DNA of 64,000 bases, taken from positions 334,654 to 398,653 of the forward strand of contig NZ_FQWM01000002.1 of assembly GCF_900129685.1 (NCBI RefSeq), read 5' to 3'. Below are positions 52,739 to 61,632 of this stretch, piece after piece. The translations under genes and the position numbers were made by a program. Source of the DNA: Cognatishimia maritima. Its GTDB lineage: Bacteria > Pseudomonadota > Alphaproteobacteria > Rhodobacterales > Rhodobacteraceae. Positions within the stretch are counted from its first letter, which is position 1, and every line of letters begins with the position of its first letter. Under the pieces are notes generated by a model. It searched no databases and was not told the origin of the DNA. It was given only the letters and a program-made list of their open reading frames with translations.

Positions 52739-53994
52739 ACCACCAGCTGTCCGTCGCGCTGACCTGTGATGGTGGCGGTTACAACCGAGCCTTCAACTTG
52801 CGGCGCGTCAAACTGCACTTCAGTAAACTGTTCGGTCCGGCCCATGTGCGGGTTCTCCATCAGAATATGATGAGTCCTGCCGATCTGAGACGCCAAATGC
52901 GTCGCGACCTGCGCATCGCCTGCCGCACGTAATTGAGCGGCCCGGGCCTTGATCACTGGACCGGGCACTTGGCTCGGGATTTTCGCCGCCGGCGTGCCTT
53001 CGCGTTTGGAATAGGGGAAGACATGCAGCCACGTCAGGTCGCAGTCCGTCACCAATTTCAGGCTGTTTTCAAAGTGCGCATCGGTTTCAGTCGGAAACCC
53101 CGCGATGATATCCGCGCCAAAGGTCATTTCTGGGCGCAGGCGTTTCGCTTCTTCGGTAAAGCGGATCGCATCGTCGCGCAGGTGCCGCCGTGCCATACGT
53201 TTCAGGATCAGGTCATCGCCGTGTTGCAGCGACAAATGCAAATGCGGCATCAGACGAGGCTCTGTCGCGATGGCCTGCATCAGGTTGTCATCGACTTCAA
53301 TTGAGTCAATCGAGCTGATCCGCAAGCGCGGTAGATCAGGCACCAGCTTCAGAATGCGCATGACCAAATCGCCAAGCTTTGGTGTGGCAGGCAAATCAGC
53401 GCCCCACGAGGTCAAATCAACGCCGGTCAGCACAACTTCGTTGAAGCCTTTATCCACCAGCCGCTTGATCTGATCCACAACAACGCCCGCTGGCACGGAT
53501 CGTGAATTCCCACGGCCATAGGGAATGATGCAGAAAGTACAGCGGTGATCGCAGCCATTTTGCACCTGCACATAGGCGCGGCTGCGCGTGCCGAAACCAT
53601 CAATCAGATGACCGGCCGTTTCAGTGACAGACATAATGTCATCGACCTGAACCTTTTCGGTCTGACCAATAAAGTCGCCCGCCATTTGCTTCCAGGTGTC
53701 TGGCTGCATCTTTTCGGTGTTGCCAATAACGCGGTCGACTTCGGCCATGTTAGCGAAGGTCTCAGGCTCGGTCTGTGCCGCACAGCCAGTGACGATGATC
53801 GTGCTGTCTGGGTTCTCGCGCCGCAACTTGCGAATCTCTTGTCGCGCTTTGCGCACGGCCTCTGCGGTTACCGCGCAAGTATTCACCACGACAGCATTTG
53901 AAAGCCCTGCCTGCTGGCTGAGGTCTTTCATCGCTTCGGTCTCGTAGGCGTTTAGCCGACAGCCAAGCGTGGTGAATTTGGGCGGCTGAATCAC
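52735..53994 (-). CDS. mtaB: tRNA t6A37 methylthiotransferase MtaB
   Basis: Radical-SAM methylthiotransferase making ms2t6A37 in tRNA. 419 residues: UPF0004 domain ([15 protein letters not shown]), radical-SAM core with [19 protein letters not shown], and a C-terminal TRAM domain. The start is GTG at 53994, overlapping the dapF stop (GTGA); the longer frame to 54213 runs over dapF and is rejected. Confidence 0.94.
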   Translation of the reverse strand: MIQPPKFTTLGCRLNAYETEAMKDLSQQAGLSNAVVVNTCAVTAEAVRKARQEIRKLRRENPDSTIIVTGCAAQTEPETFANMAEVDRVIGNTEKMQPDTWKQMAGDFIGQTEKVQVDDIMSVTETAGHLIDGFGTRSRAYVQVQNGCDHRCTFCIIPYGRGNSRSVPAGVVVDQIKRLVDKGFNEVVLTGVDLTSWGADLPATPKLGDLVMRILKLVPDLPRLRISSIDSIEVDDNLMQAIATEPRLMPHLHLSLQHGDDLILKRMARRHLRDDAIRFTEEAKRLRPEMTFGADIIAGFPTETDAHFENSLKLVTDCDLTWLHVFPYSKREGTPAAKIPSQVPGPVIKARAAQLRAAGDAQVATHLASQIGRTHHILMENPHMGRTEQFTEVQFDAPQVEGSVVTATITGQRDGQLVV

Positions 53995-54824
53995 TGCGAC
54001 GCTTCCACGAAATCTACGGTGAGGACACCGGAAAAGACATGCATCGTTTCCCCCGTCATCCAGACACCATCGTCGGCCCAGTCGATATGCAATGTGCCGC
54101 CGTCCAGATCGATTTGCACCTGCCGCCCAGTCAGCCCGCGCCGCGCTGCTGCCACAGCCGTAGCACAGGACGACGAGCCGGACGCAAGCGTTGGCCCCAC
54201 GCCCCGCTCCCACACACGCATGCGCAGGTGGTTTTCACCCAACAAAGACGCGAACTGAACATTCGTGCGCTCTGGGTAAAGTGGGTGGTGTTCCAACTTT
54301 GCGCCCAAGGTTTCCAAATCGACCTTCTCAGCATCTTCAACAAAGAATGTGCAATGCGGGTTTCCCATGCCGGTCGCGGTTGGCGTGCCTTCGATGGGCA
54401 ACTCCAAAGTGTCCATTTCGCGGGCCAGAGGAATTTCATGCCAGTGCAACTGCGGATGCCCCATATTGACAGCGACCAGCCCATTCCCTGCCTCTTTCGC
54501 TTTCAACGTGCCCCGGGCTGTTGTCAGGACCAGATCCGATTGACCCGACTCATCCAATAGTTTGCGGCTGATGCAGCGAGTCGCATTTCCGCAGGCGGCC
54601 GAGGTCGACCCGTCGGCATTATAAAAAACCAAATGCGCGTCCGCATCCTGCGCCGCTTCAATGACAGCAAGCTGATCAAATCCCACGCCAAAATGGCGAT
54701 GCGCAATCGCTTTGATCAAAGCTTCGGACAGCCCCGATTCCCGCCCGCGCGCGTCGATCACCACGAAATCGTTGCCGAGTCCGTGCATTTTTTCGAATTG
54801 GATATGGTGTCGTACAGCTGTCAT
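53991..54824 (-). CDS. dapF: Diaminopimelate epimerase
   Basis: Converts LL- to meso-diaminopimelate using two cysteines. 277 residues: [20 protein letters not shown], first catalytic Cys in [11 protein letters not shown], second in [17 protein letters not shown]. The ATG at 54824 is chosen; the frame to 54869 lacks the family start. First gene of dapF-mtaB-GST. tRNA-Lys starts about 115 bases upstream on the other strand. Confidence 0.95.
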   Translation of the reverse strand: MTAVRHHIQFEKMHGLGNDFVVIDARGRESGLSEALIKAIAHRHFGVGFDQLAVIEAAQDADAHLVFYNADGSTSAACGNATRCISRKLLDESGQSDLVLTTARGTLKAKEAGNGLVAVNMGHPQLHWHEIPLAREMDTLELPIEGTPTATGMGNPHCTFFVEDAEKVDLETLGAKLEHHPLYPERTNVQFASLLGENHLRMRVWERGVGPTLASGSSSCATAVAAARRGLTGRQVQIDLDGGTLHIDWADDGVWMTGETMHVFSGVLTVDFVEASQ

Positions 54825-54939
54825 GTGCGCGCATATAACCTTGTCGAATGGGTAATTCCAGTCAGCCACGTTTTTTGTGCTTTTTTGGGTTGACCCTTTT
54901 CATTGTAATTCATAGAAGCCCCCTCACGCACAGCGAAGT

Positions 54940-55015
54940 GGGCCGTTAGCTCAGTTGGTAGAGCAACTGACTTTTAATCAGTAGGTCGAAGGTTCGAACC
55001 CTTCACGGCTCACCA
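54940..55015 (+). tRNA. tRNA-Lys (anticodon TTT)
   Basis: 76 bases including an encoded CCA. The acceptor GGGCCGT pairs with ACGGCTC, the D-arm is GCTCAGTTGGTAGAGC, the anticodon loop is CTTTTAA with TTT, and the T-arm reads GGTTCGAACC. It reads AAA/AAG lysine codons. Confidence 0.98.
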
Positions 55016-55024
55016 CTTTGTTTC

Positions 55025-55055
55025 AAAGGCTTAGGCAGAAATGCCTGAGCCTTTT
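55025..55055 (+). terminator. Intrinsic terminator after tRNA-Lys
   Basis: AAGGCTTAGGCA, loop GAAA, TGCCTGAGCCTT, then TT (one G-T pair). It begins 10 bases past the tRNA. Confidence 0.8.
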
Positions 55056-55154
55056 GCGTTTTCAGTGAGATCGTTTCGAGTTGTCGTCAGGATTGGTGCG
55101 ATTATCTGGCCCTCGCCGGGCCAGAACTTAAGCATTGCAGAGCAATAGCCGCAC

Positions 55155-55850
55155 CTAAGTGCGGGCTTTTTCAAACTCCGCCCAGGCTTCGGCAAAACGA
55201 TCGAAATCGAAACCTTCTTCTTCGGCTGCATCCAGAATGATCCGCTCGGTTCGCAAAAGAGTTTGAATGGCGTCTTCAAGCTGTGGAATCACCTCGGGCG
55301 GGATCACCACCGCGCCGTGCCGATCTGCGTGGACGAGGTCACCGTCTCGCACAGGCATGCCTAAGATGTTTACGGCAGTACCGATTTCTTTGACGTGTAC
55401 AAAGCCATGGCTGGGACCGATGGAACCAGCGATGACAGGGTAGCCTTCTGGCACGTCTCCAAGGTCACGCATAACGCCATTTGTGAGCGTGCCTGAAACA
55501 CCAAAACCTTTGTGGATTGTCGTGTTGATCTCTCCCCAGAAGGCACCGATGCAGTCGGGGTAATCGAGGTCCTCGATGACAGTCACAGCCGGGCGTGGCC
55601 CGGTCGCCATATGTTTGTAATAGTCCATCCGGCGCGCCTTGATAACATCGGCAGGTTCGCTGGGCGGGGCAATTGCAGCGATTTTGGCCGTGCGCGCATA
55701 GCCCACAATAGCGCCCGCTTCAGGATGCGAACTAAGCATCGTGCCGCGTGTGAACCCATTGAACCCGCGTTTGCCTTGCGCGACTTCGATGGCGTTGCAG
55801 ACGGTGGGGGTGTCAACGGATTGCAGGAGTTTCAAAAGCGATGGTGTCAT
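55155..55850 (-). CDS. RraA-like aldolase family protein
   Basis: A 231-residue RraA/HMG-aldolase-fold protein. Such enzymes cleave 4-hydroxy-4-methyl-2-oxoglutarate or decarboxylate oxaloacetate. The conserved signature GVSGTLTNGVMRDLGDV retains RD-x2-D, though Asn replaces the usual Asp before G. The ATG at 55850 lies 1 base after the hydrolase stop (TAAT-ATG). Last gene of the catabolic operon; it may yield a keto-acid such as pyruvate from the final intermediate. Confidence 0.88.
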   Translation of the reverse strand: MTPSLLKLLQSVDTPTVCNAIEVAQGKRGFNGFTRGTMLSSHPEAGAIVGYARTAKIAAIAPPSEPADVIKARRMDYYKHMATGPRPAVTVIEDLDYPDCIGAFWGEINTTIHKGFGVSGTLTNGVMRDLGDVPEGYPVIAGSIGPSHGFVHVKEIGTAVNILGMPVRDGDLVHADRHGAVVIPPEVIPQLEDAIQTLLRTERIILDAAEEEGFDFDRFAEAWAEFEKART

Positions 55851-55851
55851 A

Positions 55852-56544
55852 TTAGGTCTCCAACCAGTGGCGCAGGGCGGCAGTGGTGTCTTGGGGTTGT
55901 TCAAGCGTTGGCAGATGGCCGGCGCCTTGAATGACGGACAGTGTGCTGTTGGTCAGGAGGTCATGCATCAAGGTGTGACGGTCCATTGGGCAAAGCGAGT
56001 CGTCCTCACCCATCAGAACGAGGGATGGACCCGCGTAAGCACGCAACGTGTCGCATTGGTCACGCCGCGCAGCGAGGGCGCGCGATTGGTCGACAAAGAC
56101 CTCTGGCCCAAGATCGGTTGCCATGACCATGCAGAGGTCAAGAATGGCCCCTTGGTTGGGGCCATCAGCAAGGTAATTGGGTTTCATTTCGTCTCGCATT
56201 ACGCGCCGCAATTCACCGCTTTGGGCGGCCTTGATCTGCGGGAGGCGCTTGGCTTTGACGTCGTCTTTTTCGGCCAACGGATTGGTGTCCAAAAGCGCAA
56301 GCCGATCAACACGATCAGGCGCTTGTCGCAAAATTTCCATCGCAACAATGCCGCCCATCGACAGCCCTGCCAATGCAAAGCGTTGCGGCGATGCATCCAA
56401 AACCTGCCGCGCCAGGCCTTCGATGGTGTCTGTTCCAACAAGTGGGTGACACATCACAGGGTAGCGCGCAGACAGCGCATCAATCTGCGGGCCAAACAAC
56501 CGCGCGTCGCACATCATTCCCGGTAGAAAAACGACAGGTGTCAC
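55852..56544 (-). CDS. Alpha/beta hydrolase
   Basis: A 230-residue hydrolase with FLPGMMCDARLFGPQIDALS and nucleophile AGLSMGG (Ser62), acid region EDDSLCPM, and His in GAGHLPTLEQP. It starts with GTG at 56544, overlapping the MetE-like stop (GTGA). It resembles enol-lactone/ester hydrolases; in this operon it may open a lactone or an ester. Confidence 0.88.
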   Translation of the reverse strand: MTPVVFLPGMMCDARLFGPQIDALSARYPVMCHPLVGTDTIEGLARQVLDASPQRFALAGLSMGGIVAMEILRQAPDRVDRLALLDTNPLAEKDDVKAKRLPQIKAAQSGELRRVMRDEMKPNYLADGPNQGAILDLCMVMATDLGPEVFVDQSRALAARRDQCDTLRAYAGPSLVLMGEDDSLCPMDRHTLMHDLLTNSTLSVIQGAGHLPTLEQPQDTTAALRHWLET

Positions 56545-57674
56545 AAGCGCCCTGCCGCCAGTTCTGCGCCGTCAGACATGGCCTTCAGCTTGGCATAGGC
56601 GATGTCGGGATCAACCGCGCCAAAGCCTGCAAAGGTGCCAAAGCCGCAGTCGGACCCTGCGATCACACGGTCCGCGCCGACAATATCCGTGAACCGTTCA
56701 ATACGTTGCGCGACAAGTTCGGGGTGCTCGATAAAGTTGGTGGTTGTGTCCACAACACCCGGCACAAGCACCTTGTCCTCTGGAATCTCTGATTTGCGAT
56801 CCCGGAACACGGTCCATTCGTGTGCGTGACGCGGGTTTGAGGTTTCAAACAGCACATAGCGGGATTTCGTCGCCATTAGCGTTGAAAACACCTTGTCCAT
56901 CGCGATATCGCAGCAATGCGGACCTTCATAGTTGCCCCAGCAGATATGCACGCGAACTTTATCCGCAGGCACATTCTGCAGCGCATGGTTCAGTGCTTCG
57001 ACATGCATTTGCGCGATCTTGAGGAATTCGTCATCGGTCATGTCGGCAAAGAGCATGTGACGGGACAGCGCAAGGTCAGGACAATCGAGTTGCAGATCCA
57101 GACCAGCGGCAACGATGGTTTCGTATTCCTCTTTCATGGCGTCGGCGAGTGCGGCCAAATAGGCCTCTCGCGTTTTGTAGTGACTGTTCTGCAAGAAAAG
57201 CGAAATCACCCCCGGCGAGGCGGCATTCATAAAGCCACGGGTCGCGCCGTGGGCCTCCATCGCCGCCTTAAGGTTGGCGATGTCTTTGTTCAACTCGTCT
57301 TGCCCCTTGGATGTCACATCGCCCGTGCACATCGGACGCGCATATTGGGGGGTGCCACCGTCATCAGCCAGCCGCTGCAAAAAGCTTGGGAACATCTTAA
57401 GGTCCGCCGGGGCATTGCGCGGGCTGTCCCCTGAAAACCCGGTGTAGCGGTCTTTGACGTAGGTCGCGTAAGAGATCTTGGACGTCTCGCCGTCGCTGAC
57501 GATGTCGACACCCGCTTCGACCTGTTTGCGCACGGTTTCAGAGACCGCCGCAGTCATGCAGGCGTCAAATGCTGCTTGATCGAAGGGCTGTTTGTTTTCG
57601 CGGGCGAAAATGAAATCGACCACCTCTTGGGTGCGGGGCAAAGAGCCCACATGGGTTGTATTAATCTTGGCCAT
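56541..57674 (-). CDS. MetE C-terminal-like protein (cobalamin-independent methionine synthase II family)
   Basis: A 377-residue Meth_synt_2 family protein without the N-terminal half of true MetE. THVGSLPRTQEVVDFIF starts it; possible zinc ligands are VHICWGNYEGPHCCD and AGSDCGFGT. True MetE exceeds 740 residues, so this is not the housekeeping enzyme. In catabolic clusters such enzymes move methyl or alkyl groups to thiols. It overlaps the hydrolase gene downstream and lies 17 bases after the bicupin. Confidence 0.85.
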   Translation of the reverse strand: MAKINTTHVGSLPRTQEVVDFIFARENKQPFDQAAFDACMTAAVSETVRKQVEAGVDIVSDGETSKISYATYVKDRYTGFSGDSPRNAPADLKMFPSFLQRLADDGGTPQYARPMCTGDVTSKGQDELNKDIANLKAAMEAHGATRGFMNAASPGVISLFLQNSHYKTREAYLAALADAMKEEYETIVAAGLDLQLDCPDLALSRHMLFADMTDDEFLKIAQMHVEALNHALQNVPADKVRVHICWGNYEGPHCCDIAMDKVFSTLMATKSRYVLFETSNPRHAHEWTVFRDRKSEIPEDKVLVPGVVDTTTNFIEHPELVAQRIERFTDIVGADRVIAGSDCGFGTFAGFGAVDPDIAYAKLKAMSDGAELAAGRL

Positions 57675-57691
57675 ATGGGCTCTCCCTTATT

Positions 57692-58660
57692 TTAGTTGCC
57701 GGTCCAGGTTGGGCCAGCCGGATCGTCGGTTGCCGTGATCCGGTAGAGACCCGCAGTGCCGGTCATGGATGGCTCAACAGAGTATGTTTCTCCTGCCAAT
57801 ACCAAAGCTGTGTCGCCGTTAGAGATTGTCGCCTCATAGCCATCAATCGAGACACGCCAGTGCCCGCTGGCCGGCATCAAGACAACGGGTTTCTCGGCTT
57901 TCACACCCTCGGCAACGCTGGAGCCACGGCTGAGGAAGTCGACTTCAAAGCCCGGCTTGTCTTTGATAAGGCCGTTTTCGCCGATCACTACGGCAGGCTT
58001 TTTCGCGGACAATGCCATCAGGTCCCAGAAGCGGGCAACGTATTTGCCAACCACATCTTCGACCGGCACTTCTGGGAAGCCCTTCAACTGCTCCTCGGTC
58101 AGCAAAGGCATTGGGCGCACGTTATGCGGCAATTCCTGCCCCTTCTTGCTGTCATAAAGCACGCCATTATCGCCCAGCATCAGACCATGGGCCTGCGCGT
58201 CCTGAATGACTTGCGGCGCCCAGGTGACACCGCCACCGGCATCATCGCCGCCAAGCATCGACATGATCATGCCGTAGTCTTGACCAACGTTTTCAAAGCC
58301 ACGGAAAATGCCCGTTGGGATGTTGAAGATATCGCCTTCCTCGGCAATGAATTCACCCGCGGTGCCATAGCGCCCCCAGAAAAAGCGCCAGCGGCCCTTG
58401 GCGACAAAAAACACTTCGGCGGTGGTGTGGGAATGCAACGAATTGCGGCACTTCGGCGGCTGACCCGCAGCGCCAATGTTGAAGCCGACCTTGTCAGTGA
58501 TGTGCACGTGCTGGTCAGGGCTTTCTGACACCCCGCCGCCGATGATGGTGAAGTTTTCCTTCTGGTCGCTGCCCGGTGTGTGGGCATCGATGAAGGCGGT
58601 TTTGCAGGGCCGCAGCTCGCCATAGCGAACGATGCGGCTTGGGATCGAAGATTTTGACAT
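57692..58660 (-). CDS. Bicupin protein
   Basis: A 322-residue protein with two cupin folds. The first carries the metal site HSHTTAEVFFVAKG (His76, His78, Glu82) followed by IFNIPTGIFRGFENVG. The second (about 240-310) lacks the His pair. It may be a dioxygenase, isomerase or structural barrel; substrate unknown. TTAGGA lies 9-14 bases before the ATG. A 178-base gap precedes it, the longest in the operon, holding a perfect stem-loop (58799-58818). Confidence 0.82.
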   Translation of the reverse strand: MSKSSIPSRIVRYGELRPCKTAFIDAHTPGSDQKENFTIIGGGVSESPDQHVHITDKVGFNIGAAGQPPKCRNSLHSHTTAEVFFVAKGRWRFFWGRYGTAGEFIAEEGDIFNIPTGIFRGFENVGQDYGMIMSMLGGDDAGGGVTWAPQVIQDAQAHGLMLGDNGVLYDSKKGQELPHNVRPMPLLTEEQLKGFPEVPVEDVVGKYVARFWDLMALSAKKPAVVIGENGLIKDKPGFEVDFLSRGSSVAEGVKAEKPVVLMPASGHWRVSIDGYEATISNGDTALVLAGETYSVEPSMTGTAGLYRITATDDPAGPTWTGN

Positions 58661-58798
58661 GTCGGTATTCCTAAAATTTCCAGAGTGGTGCGCGTTTCCA
58701 AGAGGGAGCCGCGCCTATCCGGGTGGGTGCAAGTTCAACCGTCGCGACCGCAGACTTTGGCGATGCCGATGAAACCGCCGCATCGCCTTTGTTTCAAT

Positions 58799-58818
58799 GA
58801 TCCCAGCCATCTGGGATC
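58799..58818. repeat. Perfect 8-bp stem-loop between NTF2-like gene and bicupin gene
   Basis: GATCCCAG, CCAT, CTGGGATC, 21 bases past the NTF2-like stop on the minus strand. No T-run, so likely mRNA processing or stabilisation rather than termination. Confidence 0.5.
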
Positions 58819-58839
58819 GATATCGACGCTCTTGGTGCA

Positions 58840-59829
58840 TCAGAGGTCACCCGTCTGGAGCAATATCTGTTTCCAGATCGCGAGCTCATCAAATAGCGAA
58901 TATTCGCGGCGGATCTTTGGCTCTCCGCTAATCAACGCGCCAAACTCGGCGTGGCTAATACCAAGCACATAAACCTCCGCCCCGGTCGGAGCGCCAAAAA
59001 TGCCCCAACCTTCGTGCTTGCCTTGCAGGCTCCACCGGATCGCGGCGCGCGGCGGCATCATTGGGTCGTCGCGACCGATCTGGTGATCGATCTGGAAGGT
59101 GGCGTTGGGGAATGAGGCGCGCAGCCCCATCCAGAACCGGTCGACTGCAGGCCAACTGTGGCCTGTTTCACCGCCGGGATATTCGCCTTGCACGGCGCGG
59201 TCGTATTCTTGGGGAATAACGGCAAGGTCAGCGCCCATGATCCGCGTCAGGATATCAGCATATCGCTGGCCCCATTCGTTGTCATTTCCACGCCCCTTGT
59301 AAGGACCTTCCAGATCGTTGGTGGGCGTCAAAGGTTTCACGCAGCTCTCTGGCCCGCCTTCGCGCGCAATTTGGTCGCGGGTAAACTCAACAGGGTCCCA
59401 GCCCATCTGCCGCACCACCGCGCTGTTGTCGCGGATCAACCATTCGTCGTTGATCGCGTTGTTGATCGCATGGCAATCGGCGAGAATGCGATAGGTCAGT
59501 GGCTTTCCGGTCGCCTTGCCAAAAGCGCCATCGCCAAGGTGTGTGGCGGTCGACAGGATGCGGTGCGAACTGAGCATGCCCTCTTCTGGCGTGCCGGACC
59601 AGATCACGTCTTCGCCAAACAAGGTGCGGTCTGGGAATTCGGCCAGTGTCTGCATCGTCGCGCCGATCACGCCCTGATTGCCGGTCGAGACCGATCCGGG
59701 CATGCGCACGACAATATCGGGTGCATAATATTCGTGAAGTGTCGCGAGGCCGCGATCTTCCCAGATTTCCTTGGTGATCCCGACGATATAATCCGGGAAA
59801 TCTTTAAACTTAGGATCGAAGCCCTTCAT
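58840..59829 (-). CDS. Tandem NTF2/SnoaL-like protein 1
   Basis: A 329-residue protein with two SnoaL/NTF2-like folds: YIVGITKEIWEDRGLATLHE with YYAPDIVVRMPGSVSTGNQG, and a second half DRFWMGLRASFPNATFQIDH ending RREYSLFDELAIWKQI. NTF2-like folds serve as isomerases, hydratases or cyclases. The ATG at 59829 is used instead of 59904, which overlaps the LacI gene. A relative (tandem protein 2) is in the same operon. Confidence 0.78.
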   Translation of the reverse strand: MKGFDPKFKDFPDYIVGITKEIWEDRGLATLHEYYAPDIVVRMPGSVSTGNQGVIGATMQTLAEFPDRTLFGEDVIWSGTPEEGMLSSHRILSTATHLGDGAFGKATGKPLTYRILADCHAINNAINDEWLIRDNSAVVRQMGWDPVEFTRDQIAREGGPESCVKPLTPTNDLEGPYKGRGNDNEWGQRYADILTRIMGADLAVIPQEYDRAVQGEYPGGETGHSWPAVDRFWMGLRASFPNATFQIDHQIGRDDPMMPPRAAIRWSLQGKHEGWGIFGAPTGAEVYVLGISHAEFGALISGEPKIRREYSLFDELAIWKQILLQTGDL

Positions 59830-59836
59830 CTGACTC

Positions 59837-60868
59837 TCATGCTTTCTTTTGTTCGTTGGGCACACGGGCGGAACCGCGCACCACAAGCGGCCCGTCAATG
59901 GCAACCCGGCGTGGGCGTGCCTCTTCGGGCGATTGAATATGCGACATCAATGCGTCCACGGTTTCTTCGACCATCGCGTTGGCGCGCTGGCGCATTGTTG
60001 TCAAATTGTAGCTCGGCCACGAAGACGGCGGCACATCGTCGTAGCCGACAACCGAAACGTCCTCTGGGACGCGGAGGCCCAGTTCATGGCGCAGCACATC
60101 CATGACCGCAAAGGCCATGTGGTCGTTGGCGACAAAAACTGCATCCGGGCGCGCCTCTGCCGCGGCGCTGAACATCTTACGAGCAGCCGCGCGCGCCGTT
60201 TCGGTTTGGAAATTACCTTCTTCACGCGCGAATATCTCACGGCCCATCTCTTGTAGTGCGGCCCGAAAGCCTGCCTCGCGGTCGCGCTGCGTCGAGGCCC
60301 CGTCCCATCCCGCGATATAAGCGATGCGTTCGTGCTCACCTTCAACCAAAAACTGCGCGATCTTGCGCCCGCCCGCATAGTTGTCGGAGGTGACCGAGGT
60401 GATCCCGTCGATGTCTTGGCTCCGGTTGAAAAGAACGATGGGCACCCCGGCTTGCTGACAGCGCGAGGCGATATCTGACGACATCGCAACCGACGCCATC
60501 ACAATGCCATCCACTTGATAATCAAGAATTTCCTCCATCACGTCATCGATGTTCTGTGCTGTCTGTTTGGTCATGAAAACCAAGACGTGATAACCCTGCT
60601 CCTGCAGCGCGTTTGAGAGTTTCTCTAAGGTCTCTGGGTAAAAGAAGTTCTCCAGATAGGCGACGACAAGGCCGATGATGCGGCTTTTGCCTTTGACCAT
60701 AGCGCGCGCCAAAACATTAGGGCGATAGCCCAGTTCCGAAGCCGCTTTGCGCACCTTATCGGCGGTTTTACTGGACACAGATGCTCCGGGTGTGAACACA
60801 CGAGAGACCGCCGACTGGCTGACCCCTGCGCGTTCCGCAACCTGAAGTGATGTGACCTTTTCCGCCAT
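59837..60868 (-). CDS. LacI-family transcriptional regulator
   Basis: A 343-residue LacI-type repressor. It has the HTH LQVAERAGVSQSAVSRVFTP (about 8-27), then a periplasmic-binding-protein-like sensor domain with NRSQDIDGITSVTSDNYAGG and VFVANDHMAFAVMDVLRHEL. It is embedded inside the operon, sharing one base with the SDR stop (TGATG). It probably controls the operon from a promoter beyond the right window edge in response to a pathway sugar or polyol; the ligand is unknown. Confidence 0.92.
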   Translation of the reverse strand: MAEKVTSLQVAERAGVSQSAVSRVFTPGASVSSKTADKVRKAASELGYRPNVLARAMVKGKSRIIGLVVAYLENFFYPETLEKLSNALQEQGYHVLVFMTKQTAQNIDDVMEEILDYQVDGIVMASVAMSSDIASRCQQAGVPIVLFNRSQDIDGITSVTSDNYAGGRKIAQFLVEGEHERIAYIAGWDGASTQRDREAGFRAALQEMGREIFAREEGNFQTETARAAARKMFSAAAEARPDAVFVANDHMAFAVMDVLRHELGLRVPEDVSVVGYDDVPPSSWPSYNLTTMRQRANAMVEETVDALMSHIQSPEEARPRRVAIDGPLVVRGSARVPNEQKKA

Positions 60869-61632
60869 CAACCCGCTGTCCAACCTCCATCGATCAACAA
60901 CGACGTTCCGGTCACCATGGCGGATGCGTCAGACGCGAGATATTGCACTGCACCCATGATGTCTTCGACCTCGCCGACACGATCAAGTTTGATCTTTTGC
61001 ATGATCCAAGCCAGCCGCTCTGGATCAGAGAACGTCGCTTCGGTGAAGGGCGTACGAATGAAGGTGGGGCAAATCGAATTGATGCGAATGCGCTGCTTGC
61101 CCCACTCCATCGCCATGGATTTGATCATACCTTCGAGCCCGTGCTTTCCCGCGCAATATAGCGCGCGATCAATGCCACCCGTGTGGCCCATTTGGCTAGA
61201 AATATGGATAATCGACCCGGGTTTGCCTGCGTCGATCATGGCCTTGGCCGCCTGCGCCGATAGGAAATAAGCAGAGCGCAAGTTGATGTGCATGACCGCG
61301 TCATAGTCTTCTGGCGTGGTCTCAATCGCCGCGCTGTGCCGTGCGATGCCTGCGGAATTCACAACCACATCAAAGGCGTGTTCGGCCAGGGCCTTTGACA
61401 TGGCTTCGATGTCACTTTGATCCATTGGCAAGGTCTCGGCGCTATAGCCTGCGGCCTGCATCGCCTCAACCGCCTGGGTCAGGCGATCCAACCCGCGCGC
61501 GGCGCAATAGGTCTGTGCCCCAGCTTCCGCCACCGCAACAGCACAACCCAATCCGATGCCAGAGCTTGCACCTGTCACGAGAACCTTCTTTCCCGAAAGG
61601 TCAAACGAGGGCGTTTTTGGTAGGTTCGTCAT
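60868..61632 (-). CDS. Short-chain dehydrogenase/reductase
   Basis: A 254-residue classical SDR with TGASSGIG (20-27), NSAG (92-95), catalytic Ser145/146 (HISSQMG) and Tyr159-x3-Lys163. It oxidises or reduces a secondary alcohol; the GGDKK-type cofactor loop AARGLDRL (44-51) suggests NADP or NAD is undecided. Overlaps tandem NTF2-like protein 2 by 4 bases and LacI by 1. Confidence 0.9.
   Translation of the reverse strand: MTNLPKTPSFDLSGKKVLVTGASSGIGLGCAVAVAEAGAQTYCAARGLDRLTQAVEAMQAAGYSAETLPMDQSDIEAMSKALAEHAFDVVVNSAGIARHSAAIETTPEDYDAVMHINLRSAYFLSAQAAKAMIDAGKPGSIIHISSQMGHTGGIDRALYCAGKHGLEGMIKSMAMEWGKQRIRINSICPTFIRTPFTEATFSDPERLAWIMQKIKLDRVGEVEDIMGAVQYLASDASAMVTGTSLLIDGGWTAG

Noticed and set aside
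52735-54213. Long mtaB frame starting at 54213
   Set aside because: It overlaps dapF by more than 200 bases, and the extra N-terminus is unrelated to the family; the GTG at 53994 fits.
54940-55015. tRNA-Lys as integration site for an island holding the catabolic operon
   Set aside because: No integrase is seen and no repeat of the tRNA 3' end was found in the window. The operon runs beyond the right edge, so the idea cannot be tested here.
58766-58799. TGAAAC ... GTTTCA inverted arms as a LacI operator
   Set aside because: The spacer is about 15 bases, far more than the near-zero spacing usual for LacI-family sites.
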